Part shown: in pieces, positions 21,801 to 32,115 of the stretch
Layout: every line of letters begins with the position of its first letter
Position numbering within the stretch: the stretch's first letter is position 1
Assembly (NCBI GenBank): GCA_028564925.1
Contig: CM053029.1
Span: forward strand, 290,573,057 to 290,637,056
Direction of reading: 5' to 3'
DNA: 64,000 nucleotides
Origin: Lithobates sylvaticus
Taxonomy: Eukaryota > Chordata > Amphibia > Anura > Ranidae
Notes under the pieces: model-generated
Databases searched by the model: none
Seen by the model: only the letters and a program-made list of their open reading frames with translations
What the model was told of the DNA's origin: nothing
Program-made: the position numbers and the translations under genes

Positions 21801-22861
21801 TCTGTGTGATGGGACTAACACACTTCAAGTCCTATAGGTGCTTCTGGGAACAAAATATATGATCTCTGTGTGATGGGACTAACACACTTCAAGTCCTATA
21901 GGTGCTTCTGGGAAGAAAATATATGATCTCTGTGTGATGGGACTAACACACTTCAAGTCCTATAGGTGCTTCTGGGAACAAAATATATGATCTCTGTGTG
22001 ATGGGACTAACACACTTCAAGTCCTATAGGTGCTTCTGGGAACAAAATATATGATCTCTGTGTGATGGGACTAACACACTTCAAGTCCTATAGGTGCTTC
22101 TGGGAAGAAAATATATGATCTCTGTGTGATGGGACTAACACACTTCAAGTCCTATAGGTGCTTCTGGGAACAAAATATATGATCTCTGTGTGATGGGACT
22201 AACACACTTCAAGTCCTATAGGTGCTTCTGGGAACAAAATATATGATCTCTGTGTGATGGGACTAACAAACTTCAAGTCCTATAGGTGCTTCTGGGAACA
22301 AAATATATGATCTCTGTGTGATTGGACTAACACACTTCAAGTCCTATAGGTGCTTCTGGGAACAAAATATAGGAGCTCTGCCTGCCTGCCACGAACACAC
22401 TACAAGTCCTATAGGTGCTTCTGGGAACAAAATATAGGAGCTCTGCCTGCCTGCCAGGAACACACTACAAGTCCTATAGGTGCTTCTGGGAACAAAATAT
22501 AGGAGCTCTGCCTGCCTGCCACGAACACACTACAAGTCCTATAGGTGCTTCTGGGAACAAAATATAGGAGCTCTGCCTGCCTGCCAGGAACACACTACAA
22601 GTCCTATAGGTGCTTCTGGGAACAAAATATAGGAGCTCTGCCTGCCTGCCACGAACACACTACAAGTCCTATAGGTGCTTCTGGGAACAAAATATAGGAG
22701 CTCTGCCTGCCTGCCAGGAACACACTACAAGTCCTATAGGTGCTTCTGGGAACAAAATATAGGAGCTCTGCCTGCCTGCCACGAACACACTACAAGTCCT
22801 ATAGGTGCTTCTGGGAACAAAATATAGGAGCTCTGCCTGCCTGCCACGAACACACTACAAG
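18834..22861 (-). repeat. 64-bp minisatellite array upstream of the transposase (about 63 units, three zones)
   Basis: Units start agtcctrtrggtgct and are 64-65 bp. Three zones differ in sequence. Zone A, next to the ATG (about 18834-20632, about 28 units), has gatgccactaacacactaga. Zone B (about 20633-22340, about 27 units) has gatgggactaacacacttca. Zone C (about 22341-22861, 8 units) has ctgcctgcctgcca. In the transposase direction every unit contains a pyrimidine-rich stretch ending in cag, such as ctattttctttgcag, resembling a 3' splice site. The array lies between the promoter-like region and the ATG, so it would be 5' UTR, intron or regulatory DNA. hAT-2 has the same three-zone layout with different unit counts. 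Confidence 0.92.
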
Positions 22862-22959
22862 CCCCTCTTTCTAAATCAATCTTTGTAAATCAATCTATCT
22901 AACTCAATCTCTCTAAGTAAATCTCTCTAACTAACTAAATCCAGCAGAGTGTCACAGAT

Positions 22960-23330
22960 CTATCCTGCTCTATCTGCGCCGGAACAGCATGTGACCGGCG
23001 CAGACGGCGTGGCGGCCTTTTATAGGGGGGGGGGCGTGTACTAAAGCCCCTGAGCTGTAATTGGCTACAGGCGTCCTGCCTGTAGCCAATTATGGCTCTT
23101 CGAGTTTCCGGGGCTGTGATTGGCCAAGCATGCGGGGTCACAGTGCATGCTTGGCCAATCATCAGCCAGCAATGCACTGCGCCGGCCGCGCCGGCCGCAA
23201 TGCATTGCGGGGCCGCGCGCATCACACGAACGTGTTGCGGGCGGCCAAAATAGTTCTGGGCTCGCCGAGCGAGCGAACGCCCGGTGCTCGATGCGAACGT
23301 GGGTTCGCATCGAGCACCGGGCCCATCCCT
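22960..23330 (-). promoter_or_regulatory. hAT-1 5' terminal region: serial hairpins with TATA and CCAAT motifs
   Basis: A TATA-like box (read on the minus strand as cctataaaagg) covers 23014-23024, pointing toward the array and transposase. ATTGG/CCAAT motifs occur at about 23050-23160 inside two long inverted repeats. Inverted repeats from the outer end: gcccggtgctcgatgcgaac with a 4-nt loop (23279-23322, arms 20 bp, perfect); an imperfect pair around 23210-23245; GC-rich palindromes around 23175-23210; the pair gattggccaagcatgc (16-bp arms); taattggctacaggc (15-bp arms); and tctgcgccgg (10-bp arms). The promoter role is inferred from motif position. Confidence 0.7.
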
Positions 23331-23341
23331 AGTAATATGTT

Positions 23342-23450
23342 ATGCACATAATTATGTGCATCGGTTGGCTGGGGTATGCCCCAAAGGCCCTGTTTTGTAT
23401 TGCCAAAGAAAAATTTTCAATAAAGAGAAATAAAAAAAAAAAAAAAAAAA
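23342..23450 (+). mobile_element. LINE 3'-end fragment with A-tail
   Basis: The sequence runs into attttcaataaagagaaat and then an A-run at about 23430-23449. This resembles the 3' end of the L1/Tx1-type LINE at 60190-60216 (ttcaataaaaataatttt). Only about 100 bp remain before the hAT-1 insertion. Confidence 0.45.
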
Positions 23451-23484
23451 TATATACGGGATATGAGAAATTATTTTTCTACAC

Positions 23485-23544
23485 ACACGCACACCTACAC
23501 AAGTTGAACTGGATGGACTGTTGTCTTTATTCAACCTTACCAAC
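23485..23544 (+). mobile_element. CR1/L2 3'-tail fragment
   Basis: gttgaactggatggactgtt followed by a ctttattcaacctta context is the characteristic 3' tail of the CR1/L2 family that also ends the copy at about 27265 (ggttggacttgtgtctt...caacctcacctac). It is cut by the assembly gap. Confidence 0.5.
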
Positions 23545-24039
23545 NNNNNNNNNNNNNNNNNNNNNNNNNNNNNNNNNNNNNNNNNNNNNNNNNNNNNNNN
23601 NNNNNNNNNNNNNNNNNNNNNNNNNNNNNNNNNNNNNNNNNNNNNNNNNNNNNNNNNNNNNNNNNNNNNNNNNNNNNNNNNNNNNNNNNNNNNNNNNNNN
23701 NNNNNNNNNNNNNNNNNNNNNNNNNNNNNNNNNNNNNNNNNNNNNNNNNNNNNNNNNNNNNNNNNNNNNNNNNNNNNNNNNNNNNNNNNNNNNNNNNNNN
23801 NNNNNNNNNNNNNNNNNNNNNNNNNNNNNNNNNNNNNNNNNNNNNNNNNNNNNNNNNNNNNNNNNNNNNNNNNNNNNNNNNNNNNNNNNNNNNNNNNNNN
23901 NNNNNNNNNNNNNNNNNNNNNNNNNNNNNNNNNNNNNNNNNNNNNNNNNNNNNNNNNNNNNNNNNNNNNNNNNNNNNNNNNNNNNNNNNNNNNNNNNNNN
24001 NNNNNNNNNNNNNNNNNNNNNNNNNNNNNNNNNNNNNNN
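23545..24039. other. Assembly gap (495 N)
   Basis: A run of N characters. Any apparent open frame across it is meaningless. Both flanks are repeats (a CR1/L2 tail and a piggyBac end), which probably caused the gap. Confidence 0.99.
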
Positions 24040-24343
24040 GGGGTGTCTACTTTCCAAAATGGGGTCATTTGGGGGGGTTTTGTACTTCCCTGCCATTTTA
24101 GCACCTCAAGAAATGAAATAGGCAGTCATAAATTAAAAGCGGTGTAAATTCCAGAAAATGTACTCTAGTTTGTAGACGCTATAACTTTTGCGCAAACCAA
24201 TAAATATACGCTTATTGGCATTTTTTTTACTAAAGACATGTGGCTGAATACATTTTGGCCCAAATGTTTGACTAAAATTTAGTTTATTAGATTTTTTTTT
24301 TATAACAAAAAGTAGAAAATCTATTTTTTTTTTCAAAATTTTC

Positions 24344-24410
<67 letters not shown>

Positions 24411-24618
24411 TTTCGTTTATATCGCAAAAAATAAAAATCACAGAGGCAATCAAATACCATCAAAAGAAAGCTCTATTTGTGGGAAGAAAAGGACGCAAAT
24501 TTCGTTTGGTTACAAAATTGCATGACCGCGCAATTACCAGTTAAAGTAGTGCAGTGCGAAATTGAAAAAAGACCTCTGGTCCTTTGGCTGCCAAATGGTC
24601 CGGGGCTGAAGTGGTTAA
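24040..24618 (+). mobile_element. piggyBac-type terminal fragment ending at TTAA
   Basis: Matches 39145-39676 closely, from ggggtgtctactttccaaaa to gggctgaagtggttaa. The TTAA at 24615-24618 is the target site, and CR1/L2 sequence follows directly (gttcataaattacctagagg). The T-run at about 24347-24413, where the sister copy has only five T, is a local expansion. The left end is lost in the gap. Confidence 0.7.
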
Positions 24619-25640
24619 TTTGTTCATAAATTACCTAGAGGATGGGGTAAACAGTTCAATCTCTGTATTTGTGGACGATACTAAGCTGAGCAGGGCAATA
24701 ACTTCTCCGCAGGATGTGGAAACCTTGCAAAAAGATCTGAACAACCTGATGGGTTTACTTCCTCTTTGTTTCCCTGCAAGGGTAAAGCATAATGGACTAC
24801 TATGCATTGCATAGTAGTTCATTATGTGTCACTCGTGGCATATCGCCGCCAACAGCGGCACGCTCAGTGCGCCTGCGCGCCGCTGTCTATCTTTTTGGCA
24901 AATATCTCCTAAACCGTGTAGGGTTAGGAGATGTTTCTTGGACCTACAGGTAAGCCTTAATCTAGGCATGCATTTGGGTGGCAAAAATATGAATGCAATC
25001 TATACACTGGGGGGAGAACCTTTGGGGGAATCTAGGATGGAAAAGGACCTTGGGGTCCTAGTAGATGATAGGCTCAGTAATGGCATGCAATACCAAGCTG
25101 CTGCTAACAAAGCAAACAGAATATTGGCATGCATTAAAGAGGGGATCAACTTCAGAGATAAAACGATAATTCTCCCGCTCTACAAGACTCTGGTCCGGCC
25201 GCACCTGGAGTATGCTTTCCAGTTCTGGGCACCAGTCCTCAGGAAGGATGTACTGGAAATGGAGGGAGTACAAAGAAGGGCAACAAAGCTAATAAAGGGT
25301 CTGGAGGATATTAGTTATGAGGAAAGGTTGCGAGCACTGAACTTATTCTCTCTAGAGAAGAGACGCTTGAAAGGGATATGAGTTCAATATACAAATACCA
25401 TACTGGTGACCCCACAATAGGGATAAAACTTTTTCGCAAAAGGAAGTTCAACAAGACTCGTGGCCACTCATTAAAATTAGAAGAAAAGAGGTTTAACCTT
25501 AAACTACGTAGAGGGTTCTTTACTGCAAGAGCGGCAAGGATGTGGAATTCCCTGGTGGTGGTCTCAGCGGGGGGCATCGATAGGTTCAAGAAACTATTAG
25601 ATAAGCACCTGAACGACTGCAACATACAGGGATATACAAT
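24619..25640 (+). pseudogene. CR1/L2 reverse transcriptase C-terminal remnant
   Basis: 24619-24750 encodes VNSSISVFVDDTKLSRAI, so the FADD motif reads FVDD here. After the MITE, 24965-25381 encodes MEKDLGVLVDDRLSNGMQYQ, ILPLYKTLVRPHLEYAFQFW, RRATKLIKGLEDISYEERLR and LNLFSLEKRRL. 25378-25680 encodes YKYHTGDPTIGIKLF, LKLRRGFFTARAARMWNSL and KLLDKHLNDCNIQGY, the family's C-terminus. About 70 bp normally linking the FADD region to the next block are missing at the MITE. One frame change occurs near 25378. This copy is less decayed than the one at 11140-12790. Confidence 0.88.
24751..24964 (-). mobile_element. TTAA-family MITE fragment
   Basis: Begins gggtttacttcctctttg, matching the right end of the element at 33010-33483 (gagtttacttcctctttaa), and ends in the hairpin-bearing segment aatatctcctaaaccgtg...ggacctacaggtaagcctt shared with 25919-26397. 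It has no complete terminal repeats here. It is inserted in the CR1/L2 copy. Confidence 0.6.
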
Positions 25641-27181
25641 TGTAGCGGGGACACTTTTACAAGGTGTCCGCTATAGGTGAAAAAAATGTTTTTTTTTCCC
25701 TCAGAACAGTAGTGGGGTTCTGAGGGTTAATTGTGCAGGTTTACTTTGGCATCAGTTTGGCTGGGCTGTACTAGGGTTCTGCCTGGTCATGGGTACAGTA
25801 AGGTACACATGACAGGCTTAGAACCAGGCCTGGTTGGACGTCTTGGGTATCAGTCTTCCCCGGAGCCAATCAGTGGGTGCGTCTGGCCCCACTGTGTAGT
25901 CTGGGGAAGGGTACTTAAAAGCGGTTGTATACCCATTTTTACTATTGTTTTTTTTTTTAAACTACCTGCAAGACAAAGTCATAATGAGCTAGTAGGACTA
26001 GCATACTAGCTCATTATGCATCACTTACCTTAGATCGGGGCCCCCGACGCCATCCTCTTCTCCCCCACCAGCCGCAGCCATCTCTCTTCCGGGTATCGCC
26101 GCTCTGGCCAATCACAGCGCCGCAGCGGCGCTGTGATTGGCCAGAGCAGCGAAGACGTTGCTCCGCACATGCGCGCGGGACACTTTAACTGCGGCGAGCC
26201 GTAGTTCTGAATGGGGATTAACCCTGTAAATGCACCGTTGTCTACGGCGCGCATGCGCCGTAGACAACGTTGTAAAACGTTCTGTGCAAATATCTCCTAA
26301 ACCGTGCAGTTTTAGGAGATATTTCTTGTACCTACAGGTAAGCCTTAATCTAGGCTTACCTGTAGGTGCAAGTTGTAATTGAGGGTATACAACCCCTTTA
26401 AGGTGCTGAAGTCACATGTTCGGGGTTCGGCCGTAGCTGCCTGTTCCTGATTCTGGACCGGGGTAGCCCCGCAACATGGTCCATTTGACTAGCCCCACAG
26501 ACCCGCATGGTCTGGGGCAAGGATCCATCTGTTCCCGAGTCTCGAAACCGGCTGGTCCGAGGCACAGTAACTGAGGGAGGATTTAAGGCGTCCGGGTGTG
26601 CTCTCAATCTTGGAGGGGCACCGCAGCTCATATAAGCGACCGGGGGAGGACTCTTCGGAGGAGGACCAACAAGCTGGCATCTCAAGAAGAGCCTGGTTGC
26701 TGGGTTGTTATGGACACTAACGAATCCGCAATTTCACAGTACTGCCAAGGAGACAGAGAATGTTCCAGGTACTGAGAAAGGGTTCCTATTCACTTTCGGT
26801 TGAAAGTTTATTCTGTGTCAGAGACTTTACAAGTTTCCGGATCAAAGTGTTGACTGCCATAATCTCTGGCTAGAGATTTGTTCAGCATTGAAGTGCCCAG
26901 CTGCGAGTTGCTACTCTCTGGGTTTTGTTAGAGACATTATAATAGTCAGTTCAAGGTGCCTGAGTTTCTTCATCCTTACCCTCTGTTCCTATTTGAGACT
27001 AGTTTGTTGGATGTTACCCCTGCAAATAAAAACCTTCTAAAAGGACTTTTATGGTGTCAGCATCCGAAGTTGTTGGGTACTAACCCTGGGAACCCCTGGA
27101 CACGGATTAACAAGCCAAGCGGAGGTAACTGGTAAACCCAAAAAAGTCAAGGCCGCCCCATTGCAGGTTATGGCCGCTACA
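25641..27181 (+). repeat. Solo LTR, probably Gypsy-type (fossil)
   Basis: Ends TGTAGCGG...CCGCTACA, an 8-bp terminal inverted pair, flanked by the 4-bp duplication CAAT (25637-25640 and 27182-27185). A polyadenylation-like aataaaaacctt lies near 27026. Length is 1,541 bp including a 479-bp MITE, so the LTR itself is about 1.05 kb. No internal coding region remains, as expected after recombination between two LTRs. The Gypsy assignment rests on the 4-bp duplication only. Confidence 0.75.
25919..26397. mobile_element. TTAA MITE inside the solo LTR
   Basis: Flanked by TTAA at 25915-25918 and 26398-26401. Termini aaaagcggttgtataccc and gggtatacaacccct are inverse matches. It contains inverted repeats: ctctggccaatcacagcgcc / ggcgctgtgattggccagag (about 26101-26145), and the aatatctcctaaaccgtg / tttaggagatatt pair. 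Non-coding. TTAA duplication fits piggyBac or Kolobok superfamilies; which one is not decided. Confidence 0.8.
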
Positions 27182-27265
27182 CAATGTAATACTGACATAT
27201 AAATCACACACATAGGTTGGACTTGTGTCTTTTTTCAACCTCACCTACTATGTAACTATGTACTT

Positions 27266-27987
27266 TTGTATAACATTCAAGTCCCTGACGGCATTATCAA
27301 ATATACTGACAACATTTTTCATACAATCATTCGTACAAAAATCCACCAAGGTATGGCCAACTTCACTATATCCCACTGCTTGTAAACAGAGGTTTGTGTG
27401 TATTACTGCAGAGAAGATGTTTTAAGCATACGATTAAAATAGCAAACCCCCCCCCCCCCCCCCCCCCCCCCAAAACGTTTGACGATAAGTTATATAAATT
27501 AACTCTTGTATGTAGCAATACGTGTAGTGCAGAGGGGGCTTATTTTACATGGTTTACACTAAAAGTTTAATCAACAGCCTCTAGTAAGTAATAAAATAAC
27601 ACAGGCACTGGCAAGTTCATAGGAAATAGGAAGTCCCTTTTCAAAGACGCCCTTAAGTTCAGCCATAGCTCTATAACTACAAGGCAAAAATGCTAACAAC
27701 TGTTATTCATGATACATTGATTTCCACCCCCAGCTAAATCCTTCAAGGCAGTGCCTTACCTCCTCTATTTCCATCAGTATTTCAGGCATTTTGTGGCAGT
27801 GCACTAAGAATATATCAGTGAGAAGGCGGCTGGGGAAGCTGCAGATCTCTGCTCCCCAGCACACATCCTGCCCAGACCAATTTTCAGCTTTCTAATAACA
27901 GTGCTCATCACACTTTGAATGACAATTACTCTCTTGTCAGGGGGGTGGAGAATTCATTTGACCAATAATAAATTTTTTTTGTTCCTT
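27266..27987. other. Intergenic, with a poly-C run
   Basis: About 720 bp without recognised elements or open frames. A C-homopolymer of about 24 bases lies near 27447-27471. Confidence 0.4.
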
Positions 27988-29739
27988 TTAACCACTTGCT
28001 TACTGGGCATTAAACCCCCCTCCTGCCCAAACCAATTTTTTTGGTGGTATTTGATCACCTCTGGGTTTTTTACCCAAATGCATTTTTTGTCCTATTTTTT
28101 CATACAAATAGACTTTCTTTTGGTGGTATTTTATCACCTCTGGGTTTTTTATTTTTTGAGCTATAAATGAAAAAATTTATAAACTGCTACATACATTTTT
28201 CTTAGTTTATGTGATAAAATTTTGCAAATTATTAATTTTTCTTCATAAATTTTGGCCACAATTTATACTGCTACATATCTTTGGTAAAAATAACCCAAAT
28301 TAGTGGATATTATTTGGTCTATGTGAAAGTTATAGAGTCTACAAGCTGTGGTGCGAATCATAAAAAATTTAGCACACCTGATGTACTGGTGGCCTATCTC
28401 ATTTCTTGCGACCCAAACAAGCCAGAAAAGAACAAATACCCCTCAAATGACCCCTTTTTTGAAAGTAGACATTCCAAGGTATTTAGTAAGATGCATGGTG
28501 AGGTTTTTGATGTTGTCATTTTTTTCCCACAATTCTTTGCAAAATGAAGATTTTTATTTTTTATTTATTTTTTTTTTCACAAAATTTTCATTGTAATAGG
28601 TTATTTCTCTCACATGGCATGTGTATACCACAAATGACACCCCAAAATACATTCTGCTACTCCTCCTGAGTATTACGATACCACATGTGTGAGACTTTTA
28701 CACAGCCTGGACACATACAGAGGCCCAATATTGAAATAGCACCATCAGGCGTTCTAGGAGCATAAATTACACATCTCATTTCTCAACCACCTATTACACT
28801 TTTGAAGGCCCTGGAGCACCAGGACAATGGAAACGCCCACAAAGTGACCCCATTTTGGAAAGCTAACACCCCAACGTATAATCTTTGAGGCATAATGAGT
28901 CTTTTGAACGGTTCATTTTTTTCCAGAAGTTTTTGGAAAATGTGGAAAAAAAAATTAAAACGCATTTTTTTTACTCAAAGTTGTCCATTTATAAGATATT
29001 TCCAACACATAGCATGTACATAGCAAAAATGACACCCCAAAATACATTCTGCTACTCCTCCTGAGTATGGCGATACCAAATGTGTGAGACTTTTACACAG
29101 CCTGGCCACATACAGAGGCCCAACATGCAAGGAACACCATCAGGTGTTCCAGGGACACATAGCATGCACATACCAAGAATTACACCCCAAAATACATTCT
29201 GCTGAGCAAAGAGTAAACAAAAGATTACCTGTGGTTTTAGTAGCGCAGTTGTCCACAGGAGGATAGCACTGGTCCAGGCAGCAGGCAGGGACTTGGTCAG
29301 CAAAAGCGAACACAATTTTCCAGGCAACAGGCAGGAATACTGTCCATAGTCAATACAGGCAGCAGGCAGGGATACTGTCCATATACAGTCCAGGGTCAGT
29401 GCAGGCAGAGATTGTCAGCAGTGCCAAAATATTGGTCCTGGTAGTAGGCAGGAACATGATCCATCCACGTGGTGTGGTCAGTTCATGCAACAGGCAGAGG
29501 CATGATGTCATAGGTCCTAAAGGCAGCAGGCAGAAGTAGGGCTTTGTTAAGGACAGAATGGGGACAGGGGTAGAGGCTTCTCCCACCCAAATCTCTTTGA
29601 AGCCTCTGAGTCTCCAGACCCTAATCTAGGAATGAGAAAACAAATTAAATAGTTTTTTTCATCCAGAAAAACAATTCTGGAGCCCCTCACATATGCGAGA
29701 CCCCTGTGTTATGAATCCCACTAGTCCACTGGCAGGGTA

Positions 29740-29965
29740 CAAGATCAGTCCAAGAGGCAGGCAATAGGCATGGTCAAACAGTCCAGGGTCAGTTCCAGAT
29801 CAGGCAGAGGTATAAACAGAATCGGTAGGCAGAAGCGTGGTCGAATAACAGTCCAGGGTCAGTTCAGATCAGGCAGAGGTATAAACAGAATCAGTAGGCA
29901 GAAGCGTGGTCGAATAACAAGCCAGGGTCAGTTACAGAGCAAGCAGAGGCATAAGGGGTGTGAAG
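29740..29965. repeat. Short tandem repeat of about 67 bp (about 3 units) in piggyBac 3' region
   Basis: Units share the blocks cagtccagggtcagtt, cagatcaggcagaggtataa and acagaatc[g/a]gtaggcaga. Shorter, more diverged units of the same type (cagcaggcagggac) extend from about 29270 to 29540. Non-coding. Confidence 0.75.
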
Positions 29966-30005
29966 GTAAATGGCAGGAAGTGAGGGTTATGTTTACCCTA
30001 CTTCA

Positions 30006-31869
30006 CTAATAATGAGGTGAAGTATGGTAACGGCGGAAACAGTCAACTATGCAGAGGCCTGGTTGGGAAGGACATTGGGCACAATGATAAGTGGTGTCTC
30101 TTCTCAATCCTCGTTTGGTGCACACCCGGCATTTTTTCTGACGTTTTTGGCCTGTTGGTCTGGGAGGGATTTTATCGGGAAAGTGGCGTTCAGAGAGTCT
30201 GCTAATCACATCGGATCGAATGTTTTCTGGTGGGCCGTTCGGGTATATAAGGGCAATGGTGATTTTCTCCTGGTAGCCAAGGAAGGGTTTGGGTCTTTCA
30301 GTGGAGTTGCGATAGATTACATAGGTGTTGTATATGGCCAAATTAAAGAAATAAATTGAAACATTTTTATACCACTGGTATGTTCTTCTTGTGGAAAGGT
30401 AGGGTTCGAGCATCTGGTCATTGAAGTCGACACCCCCCATGAACATGTTGTATTCGTGGATACATAGTGGCTTTTGGATTGGGCCATTCCCCCTCGGTGA
30501 TCTCAACGAATACATTGTTGTGGATCGAAGAAAGCATGTACACATCCCTTCTGTCCCTTCACTTCACAGCCAGAATTTCCTCATTCCGTAAACTCGCCGC
30601 TTCCTCTCTTCTTAACTTCTTGTTGACGAGGCTTTGAGGAAAGCCCTTCTGGTTCGTCATTACGGTGCCGCATGCTGGAGTGTTCTTTCTGTGAAGGTTG
30701 CGGAACAGGGGCAAACTTGTATAAAAGTTGTCCACATACAGATGGTAGCCTTTCTCCAGGAGTGGGTTTATGAGTTCCCAAACGACTTTCCCACTCGATC
30801 CAATGTATTCTGGGCAATTAGGGGGATATAGCTGGGTGTCCTTCCCTTCGTATACCATGAAGGAATATGTATACCCTGTGGCTCGGTCGCACAATTTATA
30901 CATCTTCACCACATAGCGGGCCCTTTTGGTGGGAATAAATTGTTTTAAGCCCAGCCTGCCAGAAAATTTGATAAGGGACTCATCCACACATATGTGTTGG
31001 TCTGGGGTAAACACCTGGGGGAAGATCTCAGAAAAATAATTTATTAGCGGGCAAATTTTATAAAGCTTATCAAAGTTTGGGTCATTTTGGGGAGGGCGCT
31101 GGGTATTTTCATTGTAGTGTAGGAATCTCATAATCATGAGATATCTGGTCCTGGGCATTACTGAGGAAAAGATGGGCATGTGGTAGATGGGGCGGGATGA
31201 CCAATATGCACGTAATTCATTTTTTTTGTTTAGTCCCATACAGAATGTGAGGCCCAAAAATGTTTTAAACTCCTCCACTGTGAGGGCTCTCCACTCGTAG
31301 GGACAGGCATAAGAGGACGTTGGGTTACTTGCAATAGATTGTTGTGCATACAGGTTGCACTGGGCCACAATCGATGCAAGCATGTCCTCAGTAAAGATTT
31401 AATTGAAAAAGTCTATCGGGGAAAAATTTTCTGTGTCCACCTGGACTCCTGGGTGGGCAGTGAAAGGGGGAAAGTTAGCTTCTCCTGAATTAGGAGGAAG
31501 CCACGAGGGGTTTTGAAGGGAATAGGGAAGGCTAGCATGGGACCTAACCCTTTGGGGCTGAGGTGACACCCCACTGGTACTTGGCCTTTGCCGAGGTACT
31601 TCGTTGCTGGTGGATGGCACTGCGGTGCTGGTGGATGGCACTGCGGTACTGGTGGATGGCACTGCCTCCTCACCAGTACGCCTTTGTCTGACGGATGGAC
31701 TCTCATCTTCCTCCTCTGAGGCTGTCATTGTACCACTGCTTAGGACAGGCTCGTAGCCCATGTCAGAATCTGAATATGAGGAGGAATCCAAAGCGGAGAG
31801 CTCCCCGTTGCTTTTGTCGGTCGCAAGAATATTGTATGCTTCCTCGGCTGAAAATAATCTTTGTGACAT
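30006..31869 (-). pseudogene. piggyBac transposase (DDE_Tnp_1_7 type), broken copy
   Basis: Three consecutive pieces. 31399-31869 starts MSQRLFSAEEAYNIL and has a Ser/Thr/Pro-rich segment with three AVPSTST repeats. 30559-31383 continues in the same frame after one stop and carries ICVDESLIKFSGR (first Asp) and YHLYVDNFYTSLPLF (second Asp). 30006-30545 carries MGGVDFNDQMLEPY (third Asp) and the C-terminal Cys/His-rich zinc-binding domain CRVCTKRG...YHCAQCPSQPGLC. Breaks seen: a stop after FFN near 31400, a stop where Trp is expected after EEILAVK (30559), and a frame shift near 30500. All three catalytic Asp are kept. The protein length (about 600 codons) is normal for the family. The enzyme excises precisely at TTAA in active relatives. 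Confidence 0.9.
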
Positions 31870-31879
31870 TCTTGCTGAT

Positions 31880-32115
31880 CACAAATGGCACTGATATGTG
31901 ACACTGATGTGGCAGATGACACTGACAGGTGACACTGATGTGGCAGGTGACACTGACAGGTGACACTGATGTGACAGGTGGCACTGACGACAGGTGGCAC
32001 TGGTGACAGATGGCACTGATACGTGGCACTGATGACACGTGACGATGGCAGATGGCTTTGGCAGATGGCTCTGGCAGATGGCACTGGCAGATGGCACTGG
32101 CAGATGGGTACTGTG
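31880..32115. repeat. Minisatellite upstream of the piggyBac transposase
   Basis: Short units of about 15-18 bp built on gacaggtgacactgatgtgg and, further out, ggcagatggcactggcag (about 32046-32106, four units). It lies between the transposase start (31869) and the element's 5' end, so it is 5' UTR or promoter DNA of the element. Confidence 0.75.

Larger units (their letters stand above)
13082..23331 (-). mobile_element. hAT-1: 10.25-kb hAT (Ac-like) transposon, apparently complete
   Basis: The ends are TAGGGATGAGC (left, 13082) and the inverse of TAGGGATGGGC (right, to 23331), flanked by a perfect 8-bp duplication GTAATATG at 13074-13081 and 23332-23339, the hAT hallmark. The transposase is on the minus strand, so the element's 5' end is at 23331. 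Order from the 5' end: hairpin-rich promoter region (22960-23330), 64-bp tandem array (18834-22861), transposase (18826-15599), two 3' arrays of about 143-bp units (15500-13940), unique 3' region, terminus. Most hAT elements are 2.5-5 kb, so this one is very large. The excess is mainly tandem repeats. The inverted relative hAT-2 lies at 49579-59449. Confidence 0.92.
24619..27265 (+). mobile_element. CR1/L2-type LINE, 3' part, interrupted by a TTAA MITE and a solo LTR
   Basis: Coding remnant at 24619-24750 and 24965-25640, then the 3' tail at 27182-27265 (tgtaatactgacatataaat...caacctcacctactatgtaa). The solo LTR at 25641-27181 lies between the end of the coding region and the tail. The TTAA-family fragment lies at about 24751-24964. 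Removing the solo LTR and one CAAT joins gatatacaat to gtaatactg, the ordinary family sequence. Confidence 0.85.

Noticed and set aside
18834-22861. CRISPR-like regular repeats
   Set aside because: The units are contiguous with no unique spacers, in a eukaryotic transposon; this is a minisatellite.
23342-24147. Long open frames on both strands
   Set aside because: They are made of the N gap and have no sequence behind them.
24133-24453. Lysine-rich frame
   Set aside because: It is a translation of the T-run and AT-rich piggyBac end.
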